Shown: positions 27,001-33,568 of the stretch, one piece after another
Layout: every line of letters begins with the position of its first letter
Position numbering within the stretch: the stretch's first letter is position 1
NCBI RefSeq assembly: GCF_026230105.1
Contig: NC_079479.1
Coordinates: forward strand, 11,667,734-11,731,733
DNA from: Diorhabda sublineata
Lineage: Eukaryota > Arthropoda > Insecta > Coleoptera > Chrysomelidae
Direction: 5' to 3'
DNA length: 64,000 bases
Notes under the pieces: model-generated
What the model saw: the letters and a program-made list of their open reading frames with translations, nothing else
The model's database searches: none
What the model was told of the DNA's origin: nothing
Translations under genes and position numbers: made by a program

Positions 27001-29639
27001 TGCTATTAGTTTTTGCATATCTGCTCGAATTTTTAAGATATCAACATTTTTGTGAATTATTCATCATTACACTATTTTAAAAGAAAAACTATGGTTTGAG
27101 GAAACAAATTAAACAAGGAATTTTTATTATATTACTCAGATATTACAGATATTATTTATTATATACAATAGAAAACAGAAAAATTCATCATTTAAACCAA
27201 TTACTCACTAAACATTTCGGAAACTTCTTTTACGTGACATTCTTGAATGTATTTTAGAACAATCCCGTTTTGTTTTAAAGACCAATATTAATCTGCCATC
27301 ATGTGAGTATCCCATTTTCCTTGATAGCGATCCTCCATATATTTTATATCTTGGTGAAATCTTTCACCTTGCTCCTCACTGATGTCGCCTAAATTATCAG
27401 GAAAACGGTCTAAGTGGTTGTGTAAATAGTGTACCTTAATGCTCATGTTGCACCCAAGTGATCTGAAATTATTCAGCAACTCATTGACTAATTCAACATA
27501 GTTTTCTGCTTTGCGTTTACCCAGAAAATTTTGGACAACTGAAATAAATGAATTCCAGGCTTTTTGTTCAATCTCAATCATTGAATTTACGAAGTCAAGG
27601 TCTTTAATCACCTACTTATTTGTGGGCCATCAAATATTTCTGCTTTAATTTTCTATTTACTCAGCTGAGGCATTTTTTCCCTATATAAGCAAAGCGTGAT
27701 CAATTCTTAACAAGAGCCTTTACAAAATGCTTCATTAGACCCAGCTTGATATGCATTGGTGGAAAGATGATTTTCTCTCGTGGAACTAAAGGATCATTGA
27801 TGATATTCTTTTCCCCAACATCCATGTTTTCTCTCCTAGGCCACTCTTTTCTAACCCAGTGTTGCGTTTTGTCTCTGCTATCCCAGAGGCACGAGAAACA
27901 AGGATACTTGGTGTGGCCACTTTGCTGTCCAAGGAGAAAGTTTACCATTTTTAAGTCTACACAAATCACCCATTGGTGTTCATGATACTTTATTTTTTCC
28001 AAAACCAAAGCTATGATGTCATATTGCTCTCTCATTTTCGTTGAGTGAGCAATTGGTATTGAGCCATATTTTTTCCCATTATGTAGAAGAACACATTTCA
28101 AACTTCGCTTTGAGCTGTCAATAAATAGGTGCCAATCATCCGGAAAATATTCAGGAAGACCCACTTTTACCGGGAGTTCTCTAATAGCATGGCAAAATAC
28201 AATATTTGGTTCTTCAGAGAAAAAAGATCTTTCTCCCTTGTGCGGTAAAATGTAATTTTCGTTCCTGGTTCAAGTAAATTTTTTTCCTTCAACTTGGAAG
28301 CCAGTAATTCAGAAGCTTCTTTTGACAGGTTGAGATCTCTAGTGAGGTCATTTAACTCATCTTGGTTGAAACATTGAGAAATTGATGATATCGTTTCAAA
28401 ATCACTGTCACCTTCAGTAGTGTCAGAATTCTGATCAGAGAGACAATATGTGTCCTCACAGAGTTCTGGTAGCTGGTAAAAAGTTGGAATTGGCACTTCT
28501 TCTGAGTGAGGGATAGTCCACTTGTTACGGCTTTTCCGATTGATTCCAGTAATATTTACTAGGCAGAAATAGTAGTCACCGAAGTGATTTTTTGGTTCTC
28601 TCCAAACCATTGGTACTCCGAATTTCAGACTTTTCTCGGTATTCCACTGTCGTAAATGCTCTGTACAAGTTTTACAGACAATATGTGGTGCCTATGTTTT
28701 ATCCTGATCACCAAGCTTAACATCAAAATATCCAAGATAAGCCCTCTTTACAATGTCACTAATAGTTTTTCTGTTTTCCAGTAACGTGTAATCTCCGCAT
28801 ATGTAACAAAAAATATCAGGATGATGTACACAGCTTCTTCTACTCGAACTCATTTTATTTCTATTCAAGGACACAAATACAGCAATTCACATTAACAATC
28901 TACGTTTTAGATTTACTTTTCAACAACTCGTTACTAAAGAGAAATTTCATACGAAGCTCTATCTGCACCGCGGGAATTCACAAACTAACCTCAACTCTCA
29001 ACTGCAGTTGAAGTTTTGAAGGTCACTTCAGATACTAGACAGCTCCGGATTTCTATGGAACTAACTGGATGACACTAATAAGTAGGATTAAATCCCACTT
29101 GTTAACAGTTTGTCAACCAATCAGTTATATACCTCATATTGTTAGTCTTCTTTTTGTAATAAATGAATTAAAAAAATAATTATTTTTTAAAATAATAATA
29201 AGTTATTTCATAAATATCATTTTAAATTCAATTTGTTATAAAAGAAGACTGACTATAAGGAAAATATACAAGAATCAATCCCTGTATAAATTTTACAGCA
29301 CTCATACTTGAAAGTATTTATCTTAAAATCTAGAGCTGATACAGAAAAACTGCTTTCATATTTAGATTCAGCAATAATAATATAGTTAAAATCAGCTCAG
29401 AAATACTAGGCACCCAAAAAAAGATTTTTTTTGTAGGCCTGTGTAATAGAAAAGAGATTTAAGCTTCATTCAAGTTCGAATTTTATTTCCAGCAATAACT
29501 TTCATTCTAGTTAGTCATTCGAGTCTACATTTATTATAATAAAAAGTATTTATTACAAACATCGGTTATGCTTTCTCAACTCACCTTTCATCGGTAGCGA
29601 AGCAAAAGAAAGTAGTACAAAATAGATATTCCAACACAT
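1..29639 (-). CDS. Cad96Ca: Cad96Ca-type receptor tyrosine kinase (partial, 7 coding exons)
   Basis: Single-pass receptor tyrosine kinase with one cadherin repeat, the architecture of Drosophila Cad96Ca (Stitcher). Coding exons, read right to left: 29639-29585, 18419-18178, 11502-10894, 10327-10202, 7404-7269, 3640-3303 and 449-168. Phases match at every junction, giving 596 codons with no stop. Predicted layout: signal peptide residues 1-18, cadherin repeat about 25-135, low-complexity Thr/Asn/Pro-rich stalk, transmembrane helix about 265-286, kinase from about 360. Visible kinase landmarks are the G-loop GEGAFGQV (373-380), VAVK lysine 401, HRDLAARN (505-512), DFG (525-527), RWMAPES and SDVWSFG. 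The catalytic residues are all intact. The last kinase lobe and C-tail lie beyond base 1. In flies this kinase acts in epidermal wound repair; a juvenile-hormone receptor role has been proposed in moths. Function here is inferred from family membership. Confidence 0.9.
168..449 (-). CDS. Cad96Ca: Cad96Ca coding exon 7: catalytic loop, activation loop, alpha-F
   Basis: It starts IIHRDLAARN after a TTTCAG acceptor and includes VADFGFARD, the activation-loop tyrosine HIYERK, PIRWMAPESLYD and SDVWSFGVLVWEV. It ends VMKK before a GTGAGA donor. HRDLAARN (rather than HRDLKPEN) marks a tyrosine kinase. The remaining C-lobe must be encoded left of the window. Confidence 0.95.
573..2903 (-). mobile_element. 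Degenerate hAT-family DNA transposon with target duplication
   Basis: The element spans 581-2895 with 8-bp target duplications CTTTATAC on both sides (573-580, 2896-2903). The left end begins CAGAGGTGTCAAACTC; the right end keeps TTTGACA of the inverted copy and is decayed. The minus strand encodes a hAT transposase of the BED-finger, GTF2IRD2/ZBED5-like group: VDESTNT, TRDGAPAMAG, CIIHQESLASKHLK and FTEVRWISR. Stops and a frameshift near 1412-1424 break the frame, so it is a pseudogene. It sits in the Cad96Ca intron between the HRD-loop and hinge exons. Confidence 0.85.
851..1732 (-). pseudogene. hAT transposase core, frameshifted
   Basis: Two overlapping-function open stretches (1732-1424, then 1411-851) join across a frameshift. 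The first carries the hAT RDGAPAM block and the CIIHQE motif. The second carries HFTEVRWISRV and the leucine-rich helical region before the dimerisation domain. Upstream remnants with more stops reach about 2330. Confidence 0.8.
3303..3640 (-). CDS. Cad96Ca: Cad96Ca coding exon 6: kinase N-lobe and hinge
   Basis: It carries the catalytic lysine in VAVKTLK, the alpha-C glutamate in LLSELQVMK, the LLGCC strand and the hinge IMEYISKGKLQGYLR. It is bounded by TTTTTCCAG and GTGAGT. It ends in phase 0 directly before the HRD-loop exon. Confidence 0.95.
3890..4130 (+). mobile_element. BEL/Pao retrotransposon integrase fragment
   Basis: A short open stretch reads QLEAGIKTVKSHLRKFIG followed by LTYEDYLTVFN. 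This matches the C-terminal integrase region of BEL/Pao elements (GxWEAGIKSVKxHLxRV...LTYEEF). The fragment is truncated at both ends and lies in a Cad96Ca intron. Confidence 0.6.
4131..6230. other. Intronic, mostly unrecognised AT-rich sequence
   Basis: No coding exon or recognisable TE protein was found here. The only structure seen is an exact 24-bp inverted repeat at 4660-4683 and 4778-4801. Confidence 0.5.
4660..4801. repeat. 24-bp inverted repeat with about 94-bp loop
   Basis: GGGCCTGATCGAAGGA plus eight T (4660-4683) is matched by its exact reverse complement at 4778-4801. This is probably a subterminal palindrome of a decayed DNA element. Confidence 0.75.
6240..6930 (+). mobile_element. 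LINE reverse-transcriptase 3' fragment
   Basis: Frame-shifting plus-strand remnants resemble the end of RTE-like insect LINEs: an LFNLLMD-like and a CYADN-like block near 6300-6410, and VQDIVRWGRKRR with KREPGRPPK and CMDSW at 6700-6850. Many stops, so not functional. Located in a Cad96Ca intron. Confidence 0.6.
7269..7404 (-). CDS. Cad96Ca: Cad96Ca coding exon 5: start of kinase domain with G-loop
   Basis: This 45-codon exon is too short to stand out as an open reading frame. It lies between TTTTTTAG and GTGAGA. It reads WEFPRHRLKFFNILGEGAFG and then QVWK, the canonical nucleotide-binding loop of a receptor tyrosine kinase. It ends with one base of a glycine codon completed in the next exon. 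Confidence 0.92.
7643..8733 (+). mobile_element. mariner-family transposon, deleted and frameshifted
   Basis: Inverted ends CGAGGATGTATTGATA (7645) and its counterpart ending at 8731 are flanked by TA. The coding strand is plus: translation begins near 7803 (MSTEIVKIEKLEYRAIIKY), has an internal deletion, then shows DRRIGLKRISEALNISYE, CHGVIMIDF, a frameshift, LQDNAPA-like sequence in another frame, and the typical ending PSDYNLFPQLK...CIQLRGEYVE. Several lesions make it inactive. A second copy's 5' part lies at about 51955-52360. Confidence 0.85.
8740..9165. repeat. Possible LTR remnant
   Basis: The stretch with TTATTTATTTACAC, a CTATTC motif and CTCTTACGT resembles 21035-21140, next to a gypsy gag fragment. 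It may therefore be a decayed LTR of that family. Weak evidence. Confidence 0.3.
9172..10047. mobile_element. Foldback (MITE-like) element with roughly 170-200 bp inverted arms
   Basis: The arms at about 9172-9378 and 9878-10047 are imperfect reverse complements. They share GGCAGAATC, ACCATTGATTAGCA, TTGTTGCTAATCGCTGGTACG and TTTTGTCTCCCT. The left arm contains an extra palindrome at 9341-9374 centred on CCTCCTATATAGGAGG. The roughly 500-bp interior has no recognised transposase. Lies in a Cad96Ca intron. Confidence 0.8.
10202..10327 (-). CDS. Cad96Ca: Cad96Ca coding exon 4: juxtamembrane region
   Basis: A 42-codon exon, phase 0 to phase 0, with acceptor TTTTACAG and donor GTAAGA. It encodes a cytoplasmic juxtamembrane stretch with several Trp residues and two tyrosines (NRYEAWN, for example). 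The frame is open throughout. Confidence 0.85.
10894..11502 (-). CDS. Cad96Ca: Cad96Ca coding exon 3: end of cadherin repeat, stalk, transmembrane helix
   Basis: The exon is 203 codons, phase 0 at both ends, with acceptor TTTTGCAG and donor GTAAGT. It begins AGENLHLYVQVNDG, completing the cadherin repeat. A Pro/Asn-rich then Thr-rich stalk follows, then a hydrophobic helix (TIIPIAAVIGVFLTIGGI) and a basic stop-transfer GKK. Confidence 0.9.
12000..13100 (+). mobile_element. LINE fragment with RNase H domain
   Basis: Plus-strand remnants match the RNase H and C-terminal region of a LINE: LWYTDA, FSDSQGALK, VTLMWLPGHQGIQGN, then LAGYCPVKY, DDNCRFCE and AEHLLW, a CCHC-like ending. Stops and frameshifts run throughout. 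Located in the Cad96Ca intron that separates the two cadherin-repeat exons. Confidence 0.75.
13110..14370. other. Intronic AT-rich stretch, nothing recognised
   Basis: No exon, TE protein or strong repeat was identified. The 114-codon plus-strand open frame at 13913-14257 has no recognisable domain and is AT-biased. Confidence 0.5.
14379..15537 (-). mobile_element. Tc1/mariner-superfamily element with TIRs
   Basis: Ends CAGGGTGGCACAATAG (14381) and its inverted counterpart (15535) are flanked by TA. The minus strand encodes an N-terminal helix-turn-helix part (SIEIWIKRFKEID, KGRPRTSRT, SLRSLQRILK, LHPYKLQLTKEL) at 15420-15091. A later frame at 15013-14825 carries HKPLHSPKVAVWAAISNKGI, the usual pre-catalytic block. 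A stretch with a frameshift separates the two, so it is broken. Confidence 0.85.
15773..16375 (+). pseudogene. Gly/His/Gln-rich secreted protein remnant nested in Cad96Ca intron
   Basis: After a T-rich tract and CAG acceptor at 15770-15772, an open frame starts IVLLLFVGYLQTTNIF, like the end of a signal peptide. A short mature region with HGLHMES follows. From 15950 there are imperfect 3-6 codon repeats such as GGQQ, GGQHGGNQHKGGDH, GSSQHGDSHHGSG and GQQ, ending at TAG 16373-16375. The pattern recalls beetle Gly/His/Gln-rich antifungal peptides such as tenecin-3 or holotricin-3; that assignment is inferred from composition only. A one-base loss near 15965 shifts the frame and one TAA follows at about 16018, so this copy looks broken. 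The initiating exon was not found. It lies antisense to Cad96Ca. Confidence 0.55.
16380..17085. other. Intronic stretch, nothing recognised
   Basis: AT-rich DNA between the Gly/His/Gln-rich remnant and a mariner-like element. No exon or repeat was supported. Confidence 0.5.
17092..18133 (+). mobile_element. Second Tc1/mariner-like element, frameshifted
   Basis: TA-flanked inverted ends CAGAGTGTGCCAAAGAAA (17094) and, inverted, CAGGGTGCGCCAGAGACA (18131). Plus-strand transposase pieces in changing frames: a DEAS/DEAH-like block, MRYWSGGNPRKLHQKPLHCE with RVTVWCAISVMGIIGP, then HTARGPMDLLRQ, SPDLSPCDFYL and a typical C-terminus with HLKSNI and FRNRLNRCI. Many lesions. Its right end is 40 bases from the donor of Cad96Ca coding exon 2. 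Confidence 0.85.
18178..18419 (-). CDS. Cad96Ca: Cad96Ca coding exon 2: N-terminal part of cadherin repeat
   Basis: The acceptor is a T-rich tract ending CAG (18422-18420) and the donor is GTGAGT (18177-18172). The exon encodes the cadherin-like start NTPPSVW, RENETVGT, and DNETGTVYLNESL, the usual strand pattern before the repeat's final strands. A mariner-like element ends only 40 bases past the donor. Confidence 0.9.
18480..19070 (+). repeat. Possible LTR end with primer-binding site
   Basis: TTGGCGCAGTCAGTATGATT at about 18879 resembles gypsy-type primer-binding sites (TGGCGCAGTCGGTAGGAT). It follows AT-rich sequence that could be an LTR. No gag was recognised downstream, so this is only a suggestion. 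Confidence 0.3.
19185..19390 (+). mobile_element. LINE reverse-transcriptase N-terminal fragment
   Basis: PTDEVILENLKNLR followed by AEIIKYGG matches the start of the LINE RT domain (EVxxAIKxLKNxKSPGxDxIPAELIKYGG), with part of the SPGPD region lost. Only about 60 codons remain. Confidence 0.5.
19990..21030 (-). mobile_element. gypsy-type LTR retrotransposon gag fragment
   Basis: The minus strand reads VQRALRL-like, LVDALTAALEYDAATKALEY and then KSKYRNCSKP, a decayed zinc knuckle, matching gypsy gag. Upstream (20874-20689) are repeated DDIS, ANIDEK and TMK units of an N-terminal coiled-coil. A degenerate primer-binding site (GTGTCAGAA) at about 20995-21003 and LTR-like sequence to about 21150 fit a 5' end. 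Many stops. Confidence 0.6.
21180..22040. other. Intronic stretch with a TE-end-like motif only
   Basis: AT-rich. At about 21883 ACAGGGTGGTCCAACGAAAAG resembles a mariner-type inverted terminus, but no partner end was found. No exon supported. Confidence 0.4.
22050..22675 (+). mobile_element. piggyBac transposase C-terminal fragment
   Basis: A 95-codon frame with RELHSNVFAL and KKVLMFLSTQHSDAKIN matches the piggyBac catalytic core (the third Asp region and after). Then, in other frames, FYNST, a WPMSLFFTLIDIT block, WNSNKTNRR and LYLQQLGL, typical of the C-terminal part. 5' truncated and frameshifted. Confidence 0.75.
22680..24440. other. Intronic AT-rich stretch, nothing recognised
   Basis: No domain-bearing frame was seen. 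ACACCCTGTATC at about 23440 resembles an orphan mariner-type end. Confidence 0.45.
24461..25770 (-). mobile_element. Tc1-like transposon with TIRs, degenerate
   Basis: TA-flanked ends CACTCGTGGTCAAAAAAACG (24463) and the inverted ACCTCGTGGCTATAAATAAC (25768) both run into GCACYACCCC. The minus strand holds a decayed Tc1 transposase: FTDE, GGSIMF, the reverse-read SPDMNPIE-like region and a final block ending in SMPRR-like sequence. Multiple stops; the whole element is about 1306 bp. Located in Cad96Ca intron 1. Confidence 0.85.
26274..26597 (-). mobile_element. Possible mariner-like transposase fragment
   Basis: RSLTVIYKFQPYKMQ followed by RLDDNFVTRIRLCKKLI resembles the helix region SLxRILKLHPYKLQLxQEL...RxxFC of the mariner-like elements at 14.4 and 17.1 kb. 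The rest is not recognisable. Confidence 0.4.
26640..27225. other. Intronic AT-rich stretch, nothing recognised
   Basis: No supported gene or element. It may be the 3' flank of the unnamed repeat gene to its right. Confidence 0.4.
27230..28874 (-). pseudogene. Unnamed multi-copy arthropod gene family (TE-like), copy 1
   Basis: Starting MSLNRNKMSSSRRS, it has an N-terminal Cys/His cluster (CVHHPDIFCYICG, later VCKTCTEHL), an acidic Ser-rich linker, then LFIDSSKRSLKCVLLHN, WVICVDLKMVNFLLGQQSGH, MHIKLGLMKHFVKAL, NFLGKRK, KVHYLHNHLDRFPDNLG, EEQGERFHQDI and QGKWDTHMMADYC. I recognise this as a repeat-gene family common in arthropod genomes but know no function. The DSSK, DLK and HxD residues are compatible with a nuclease-like fold (speculation). 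Lesions: TAG at 28694-28692, a one-base frameshift near 28220, and several around 27600-27715. Between the lesions the reading is almost clean, so the copy is fairly young. Confidence 0.65.
29090..29580. other. Unrecognised part of Cad96Ca intron 1
   Basis: AT-rich with no domain-bearing frame. It separates the unnamed repeat gene from the Cad96Ca signal-peptide exon. Confidence 0.45.
29585..29639 (-). CDS. Cad96Ca: Cad96Ca coding exon 1: signal peptide
   Basis: An ATG at 29639-29637 opens an 18-residue segment, MCWNIYFVLLSFASLPMK, with a hydrophobic core typical of a signal peptide. It ends with one base of a split codon before a GTGAGT donor (29584-29579). That phase-1 end is exactly what the cadherin exon 11 kb downstream needs. 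No transcript evidence was available, so this exon is an inference from phase, donor and signal character. Confidence 0.7.
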
Positions 29640-30185
29640 TTTTGAACAACACTTTTGAAATCTAAACGTTTCCGCCAGTAAATTTTTCCTGAGGTAGATA
29701 TAACCACACCACACACCCAAACACAAAATTAAAGGTTTCGTTTTTAATGCAGTATTGATATCTCTGATATTTTTCGTCGTTTCATTATGATTACATAGAA
29801 ATTTAACTCAAAAATGTTTTCATTCAAGAGTACTAAGAATATTATTACCGATACATTTGCACGAAATATGATAACTTCCTTATTTTATTAAAAAATCTCC
29901 GTACTCACTAAACTGCGTTACCGCCAAACCACGGCAACTACTGAAAAATAACCGGACTAGGCGAGGCTGGCACTCGGCTCACCGAGTGGTTTTTTTAGAA
30001 AGTAACACCGATGACTAACGGTACAAAACCGCGGTAATTTTAAACATAAACAGGTGTGAAGAAATACATATGATATAAAATGATAATAATTTTCGTTTAA
30101 TTTAATTGCAAATTCAAAAAATACAGAGTAATGAGTAAATGATATGGTTTCTTCTAAATGACTTGAGGCGTGCACCATCCGCAGA
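29640..30185. other. Presumed 5' flank of Cad96Ca
   Basis: Holds the likely 5' UTR and promoter of the minus-strand receptor gene. A GTGAGT donor-like site at about 29910-29905 following GGCGGTAACGCAG could end a non-coding first exon, but nothing proves it. Confidence 0.3.
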
Positions 30186-30189
30186 TGGG

Positions 30190-32311
30190 TTTCCGTAGAT
30201 CACTTTATGAGGTCTTCTGACCAGCGTCTTTTCAATCTTCTTTGTTCCATTGGATCAGTGTAAAGCTAAGCTTGGATATTAGTGAATCTCGGTGGGTTTT
30301 ATTTCCTATCGCTGATGTCTGAATAACTGAATACCGAGTGTAACATGTGGTTGCTTATAAACCATGGAGCATTAACTATTATGCGAAGTATTTTAGATTG
30401 AAATTTTGCAGTATCTTGGTGTTCGATGGTTTACTGCAACCCCTATAATTCTATATCATGTGTCCATATTAGTTTGAAGATGATTTTGTACATAAGTATC
30501 TTGTTTTCCATTGTTAACTGCGATCGTCTGCCGATTAGCCAGTTCATATTTTGAAGTTTTACCTTTAGTTGTGTTTTTTAGCTTGTATGTGTTTCTTCCA
30601 AGTTAATTGTTGGTCCACGTGTGTTCACCGGAATAGGCATATCGTTAATGCTCACTTGCGGACAGACCCCTCGTTTTGTGGTGAACGTGATTTGTGTGGA
30701 TTTGTCAGTGTTGAATTTCATTCTCCACTGATGTAGCAATCCGTGTAGAACGTTTAGGTGGTATTGTAGCTTTTCTGATGCTCTTGTAGGGTCTGTATCT
30801 GAAGACATTATTGCAGTATCATCTGCTAAGGTAGCGATTAAAGTATCGTCGTTAGTTGAAACATCAGCAGCATACATAAGGTACAGATAAGGTCTAAGAA
30901 CACTTCCTTGGAAAACCCCTGATTTTATGGGTTGATAATTGGATAAGGAGGTTTGGACTTTGGCTTACTAAGGTGAGATTTAAGTAAAAGGAAGATATGA
31001 TGGGGTAATTTTTGTTTTATTTTGAACAGTAGTCATTCCATACTTTGTCGAAAGCCTGTTAGATGTCTAAAAGTGCTAAAGCACGTTATTCCTTTTGTTC
31101 TAGTGCTTGCTTGATATCGTTCACTAATCTATGACACTGTTCTGTGTAGCAGAATTTTTTCGAAGAGTTTAGATAGTTGTGGTAGTAAACTATTTGACCT
31201 GTATAAGTGGTCTGTAAGAGATTTTCCTGGCTTCGCTAACATGATTATCTATGTATACTTCCATTGTATTGGAAAATGATTGATTTGTATTATCTATTGA
31301 ATATTGTGGTGGTTAATACGATAGTTTTCTTGGAAGATGCTTCAATACTTTCCTGGTGACGAGATCATATCCTGGAGCTTTGTGTACTGTCTCCACACTT
31401 CTGATGGGGTTATTGCTTTTAGGGGGGGTGATAGTTGGTTGGCAGATTCTAAGTAGGTTTCTATCTCGACAGGTATTATTGGATTATGTGATGGAAGTGG
31501 GGTGAAAACTTTAGCTAAAAGTTCTGCAAACGTGTTACTTGTTTCATCATTTGTGCGAGCTCAGTTTCCATCGGGTTTCCTTAAAGGAGAGATAGATAAG
31601 TTAGTTATGTAGTAGTTAAAATTATCGTTTTTGTTTTGACTTAAGGCGTTCTTGATACGGTGGATTAATCTGTTCAGAATTATCTTATCCCAAGGATTCC
31701 TGTTTGCTTGCCATTTTTTTTAAATTTTTGGCGTTTATTTCCAAGCTACTTCTTGTGTATAATGTTTGACAAGTATTCCACAGCTTCGTCGACATCTTAT
31801 GGCTCCTGTATTCTGTGGTTTAGGTTTATATTGGTGTTTATTATGTGTTGAAATTGCTCCCAGTTTGTTCTCTTGTTATATAATTTTGGAAGCATGTTCT
31901 CCAGATAACGTTTGCACTTAGTGTTACTAAAATAGTGATCTGATTCTAAACCTAAATCGCTTTCAATATGAGAGTGTATATCTGATAAGTCCTCAGTTAC
32001 TGCAAAATCTATTAGTTTATTTTACTTAGATCTGTTGGCCAGTACGGGATTCTTCAGTTGATAAGGTTCTTAGATCCAATATCTGCATGGTGTGCATATG
32101 GTTTCTTCCTTTTAGAGTGATTAATCTTGATCCCCAGGATGTGTGTTTGGCTTTCCAGTCACCGGCAACTATGAAGTGGGATCCTAGTGGTCGTAAAAAG
32201 TCACTGTATTCGTCTGATGTGATAGTATGCCTTGATGGGCTGTATATGGCTCCTATGGTCAGTGGCTATCGAAATGTATTGATTTTTATTAGACTAGATT
32301 GTATATTGTAA
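30190..32311 (-). mobile_element. 5'-truncated Jockey-type LINE, decayed, fused to U6 sequence
   Basis: Read on the minus strand, it starts inside the AP-endonuclease domain (AIYSPSRHTITSDEYSDF, FIVAGDWKAKHTSWGSRL), continues through the RT (KPGKSLTDHLY, SLLPQLSKLFEK) and has the YADD-box region as LIATLADDTAIMSSD near 30830-30790, then FNTDKSTQITFT. It ends in decayed C-terminal sequence near 30190. Many stops and frameshifts. Its 5' end joins the 3' end of a U6-like sequence directly at 32311/32312. Confidence 0.8.
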
Positions 32312-32416
32312 ACATGTGGAAGGCTCCACGATTTTGCGTGTCATCCTTGCGCAGGGTCCATGCTAATATTCTCTGTATCGTTCGAATTTTAGTATATGTA
32401 CTGCCGAAGCAAGTAA
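32312..32416 (-). pseudogene. U6 snRNA pseudogene
   Basis: The minus strand carries almost full-length U6: CTTGCTTCGGCAG, ACATATACTAAAATT, the ACAGAGA box, TTAGCATGG, CCCTGCGCAAGGATGACACG, CAAAATCGTGGAGC and TTCCACAT. Against the conserved insect U6, about five core changes are visible (TTCGAAC for TTGGAAC, AGAATATTAG for AGAAGATTAG, GGACCCT for GGCCCCT, GTGGAGCC for GTGAAGCG). It has no 3' T-run terminator and a LINE follows at once. So it is a retroposed copy, not an active snRNA gene. Confidence 0.9.
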
Positions 32417-32429
32417 ATAAAATAATTAA

Positions 32430-33400
32430 AGAAATAATTTGTACGTGAATTAACTTTTGAGGACTTTGGAGTCCGTTTTTAAAAACAAAAATATTTATTA
32501 ACCGTAATGAACAATAATGAATAATTAATGTTGCTATCTCTGGTTCAATCGTCTTATATATCATGATACTGCAACGCTCGCAACTTCGCTTATCTTCTAC
32601 TGCGTCATCAAAAAGGTCTTCCAGACAAAGTTTCAACTCAAGATGCAAGAGAGAGTTGAATCGATAGTGATGGAACCACAGGAGCCTGGTATGTTGTCTT
32701 CTTCCTGATGTGGAACTTTCTGTAAGCAAAGGCTGCGATTGCTCCTGCCATCATGGTGTAAATCAGTTTAGTCCACACGCTGCGTGTATAGTTTACTCTG
32801 GTAATCCAATTTGAAGGAGTAGATTTCTGTCTCTTGATTTGGGATGTCTGTGAATTGGTCCAACTTCATGTGTTCTATCGGTACCCCCAGTTTTAAAGCT
32901 AGTAGTGGTGGTAATGTCTGGAAGAATTATTGGTTGGCTATTCGCTGTGGATTTCTCATTTGCTAGCGTTAGTGTTTTTGATTGTATGCCACATCCTACA
33001 GGGATTTCGATTAAGAAGATTCTTTTCAGCTTTCTAAATTCTTGTTGCTGTCCGCAGGTCATTGGTAGGATCTCTTCGCTTGGAAGCACGTTTATTCAAT
33101 TATTGGTGTTTCCCAGTTGATGAAATTTTGGTTTTGATAAAGATAAGTTGACTAGCTTGCACCGAGAAGTATTTTTCATGTTCAATACAAGAAGCTCGCA
33201 CGGTTAGTGGCTATCAAATTCTTCAATTTCTTGGCTATCGCAATAGTAAACTTCAGGGGAAGTCTTGATTCAAAACTTATTTCGAAATGTAAAGTGTAAC
33301 TTTTCAACATGAATTTATCTCGCGGGACGATTGCCTTGAACTGTTCTTTGTAAGGAACAGGTGGTGAGTACAAATGGTAAATTTGAAACATATCAGGATA
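32430..33400 (-). mobile_element. Envelope-like and 3' LTR remnant of an LTR retroelement
   Basis: The minus strand holds broken frames resembling the env protein of insect errantivirus-like elements: an N-terminal part ending near 33182 (VPYKEQFKA), a GCGIQSKTLTL region near 33000, and a hydrophobic membrane segment with MMAGAIAAFAY at about 32770-32715 followed by a short basic tail. LTR-like sequence (32640 down to about 32430) comes after the tail. Stops and frameshifts split it, so it cannot make a full protein. No gag or pol was recognised beside it. Confidence 0.5.
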
Positions 33401-33568
33401 AGTTATAGGGACATTAAGGATATGCGTTATTTTGGTTTTTTTATTCTATTTTTATTATAGACTCGTATAGTCGTGTATTCTCTAAAATAACTTCGAAAGG
33501 AAGTTGCGGCTTAGAGATTTTCTTTTCTTGATTTTAAAGCTAGAAATAATTCATAGGATTTCATTATT

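Noticed and set aside
32289..32729. 146-codon minus-strand frame covering the U6 copy as a protein
   Set aside because: It merely runs through the LTR-like and U6 sequence; the U6 RNA match is decisive.
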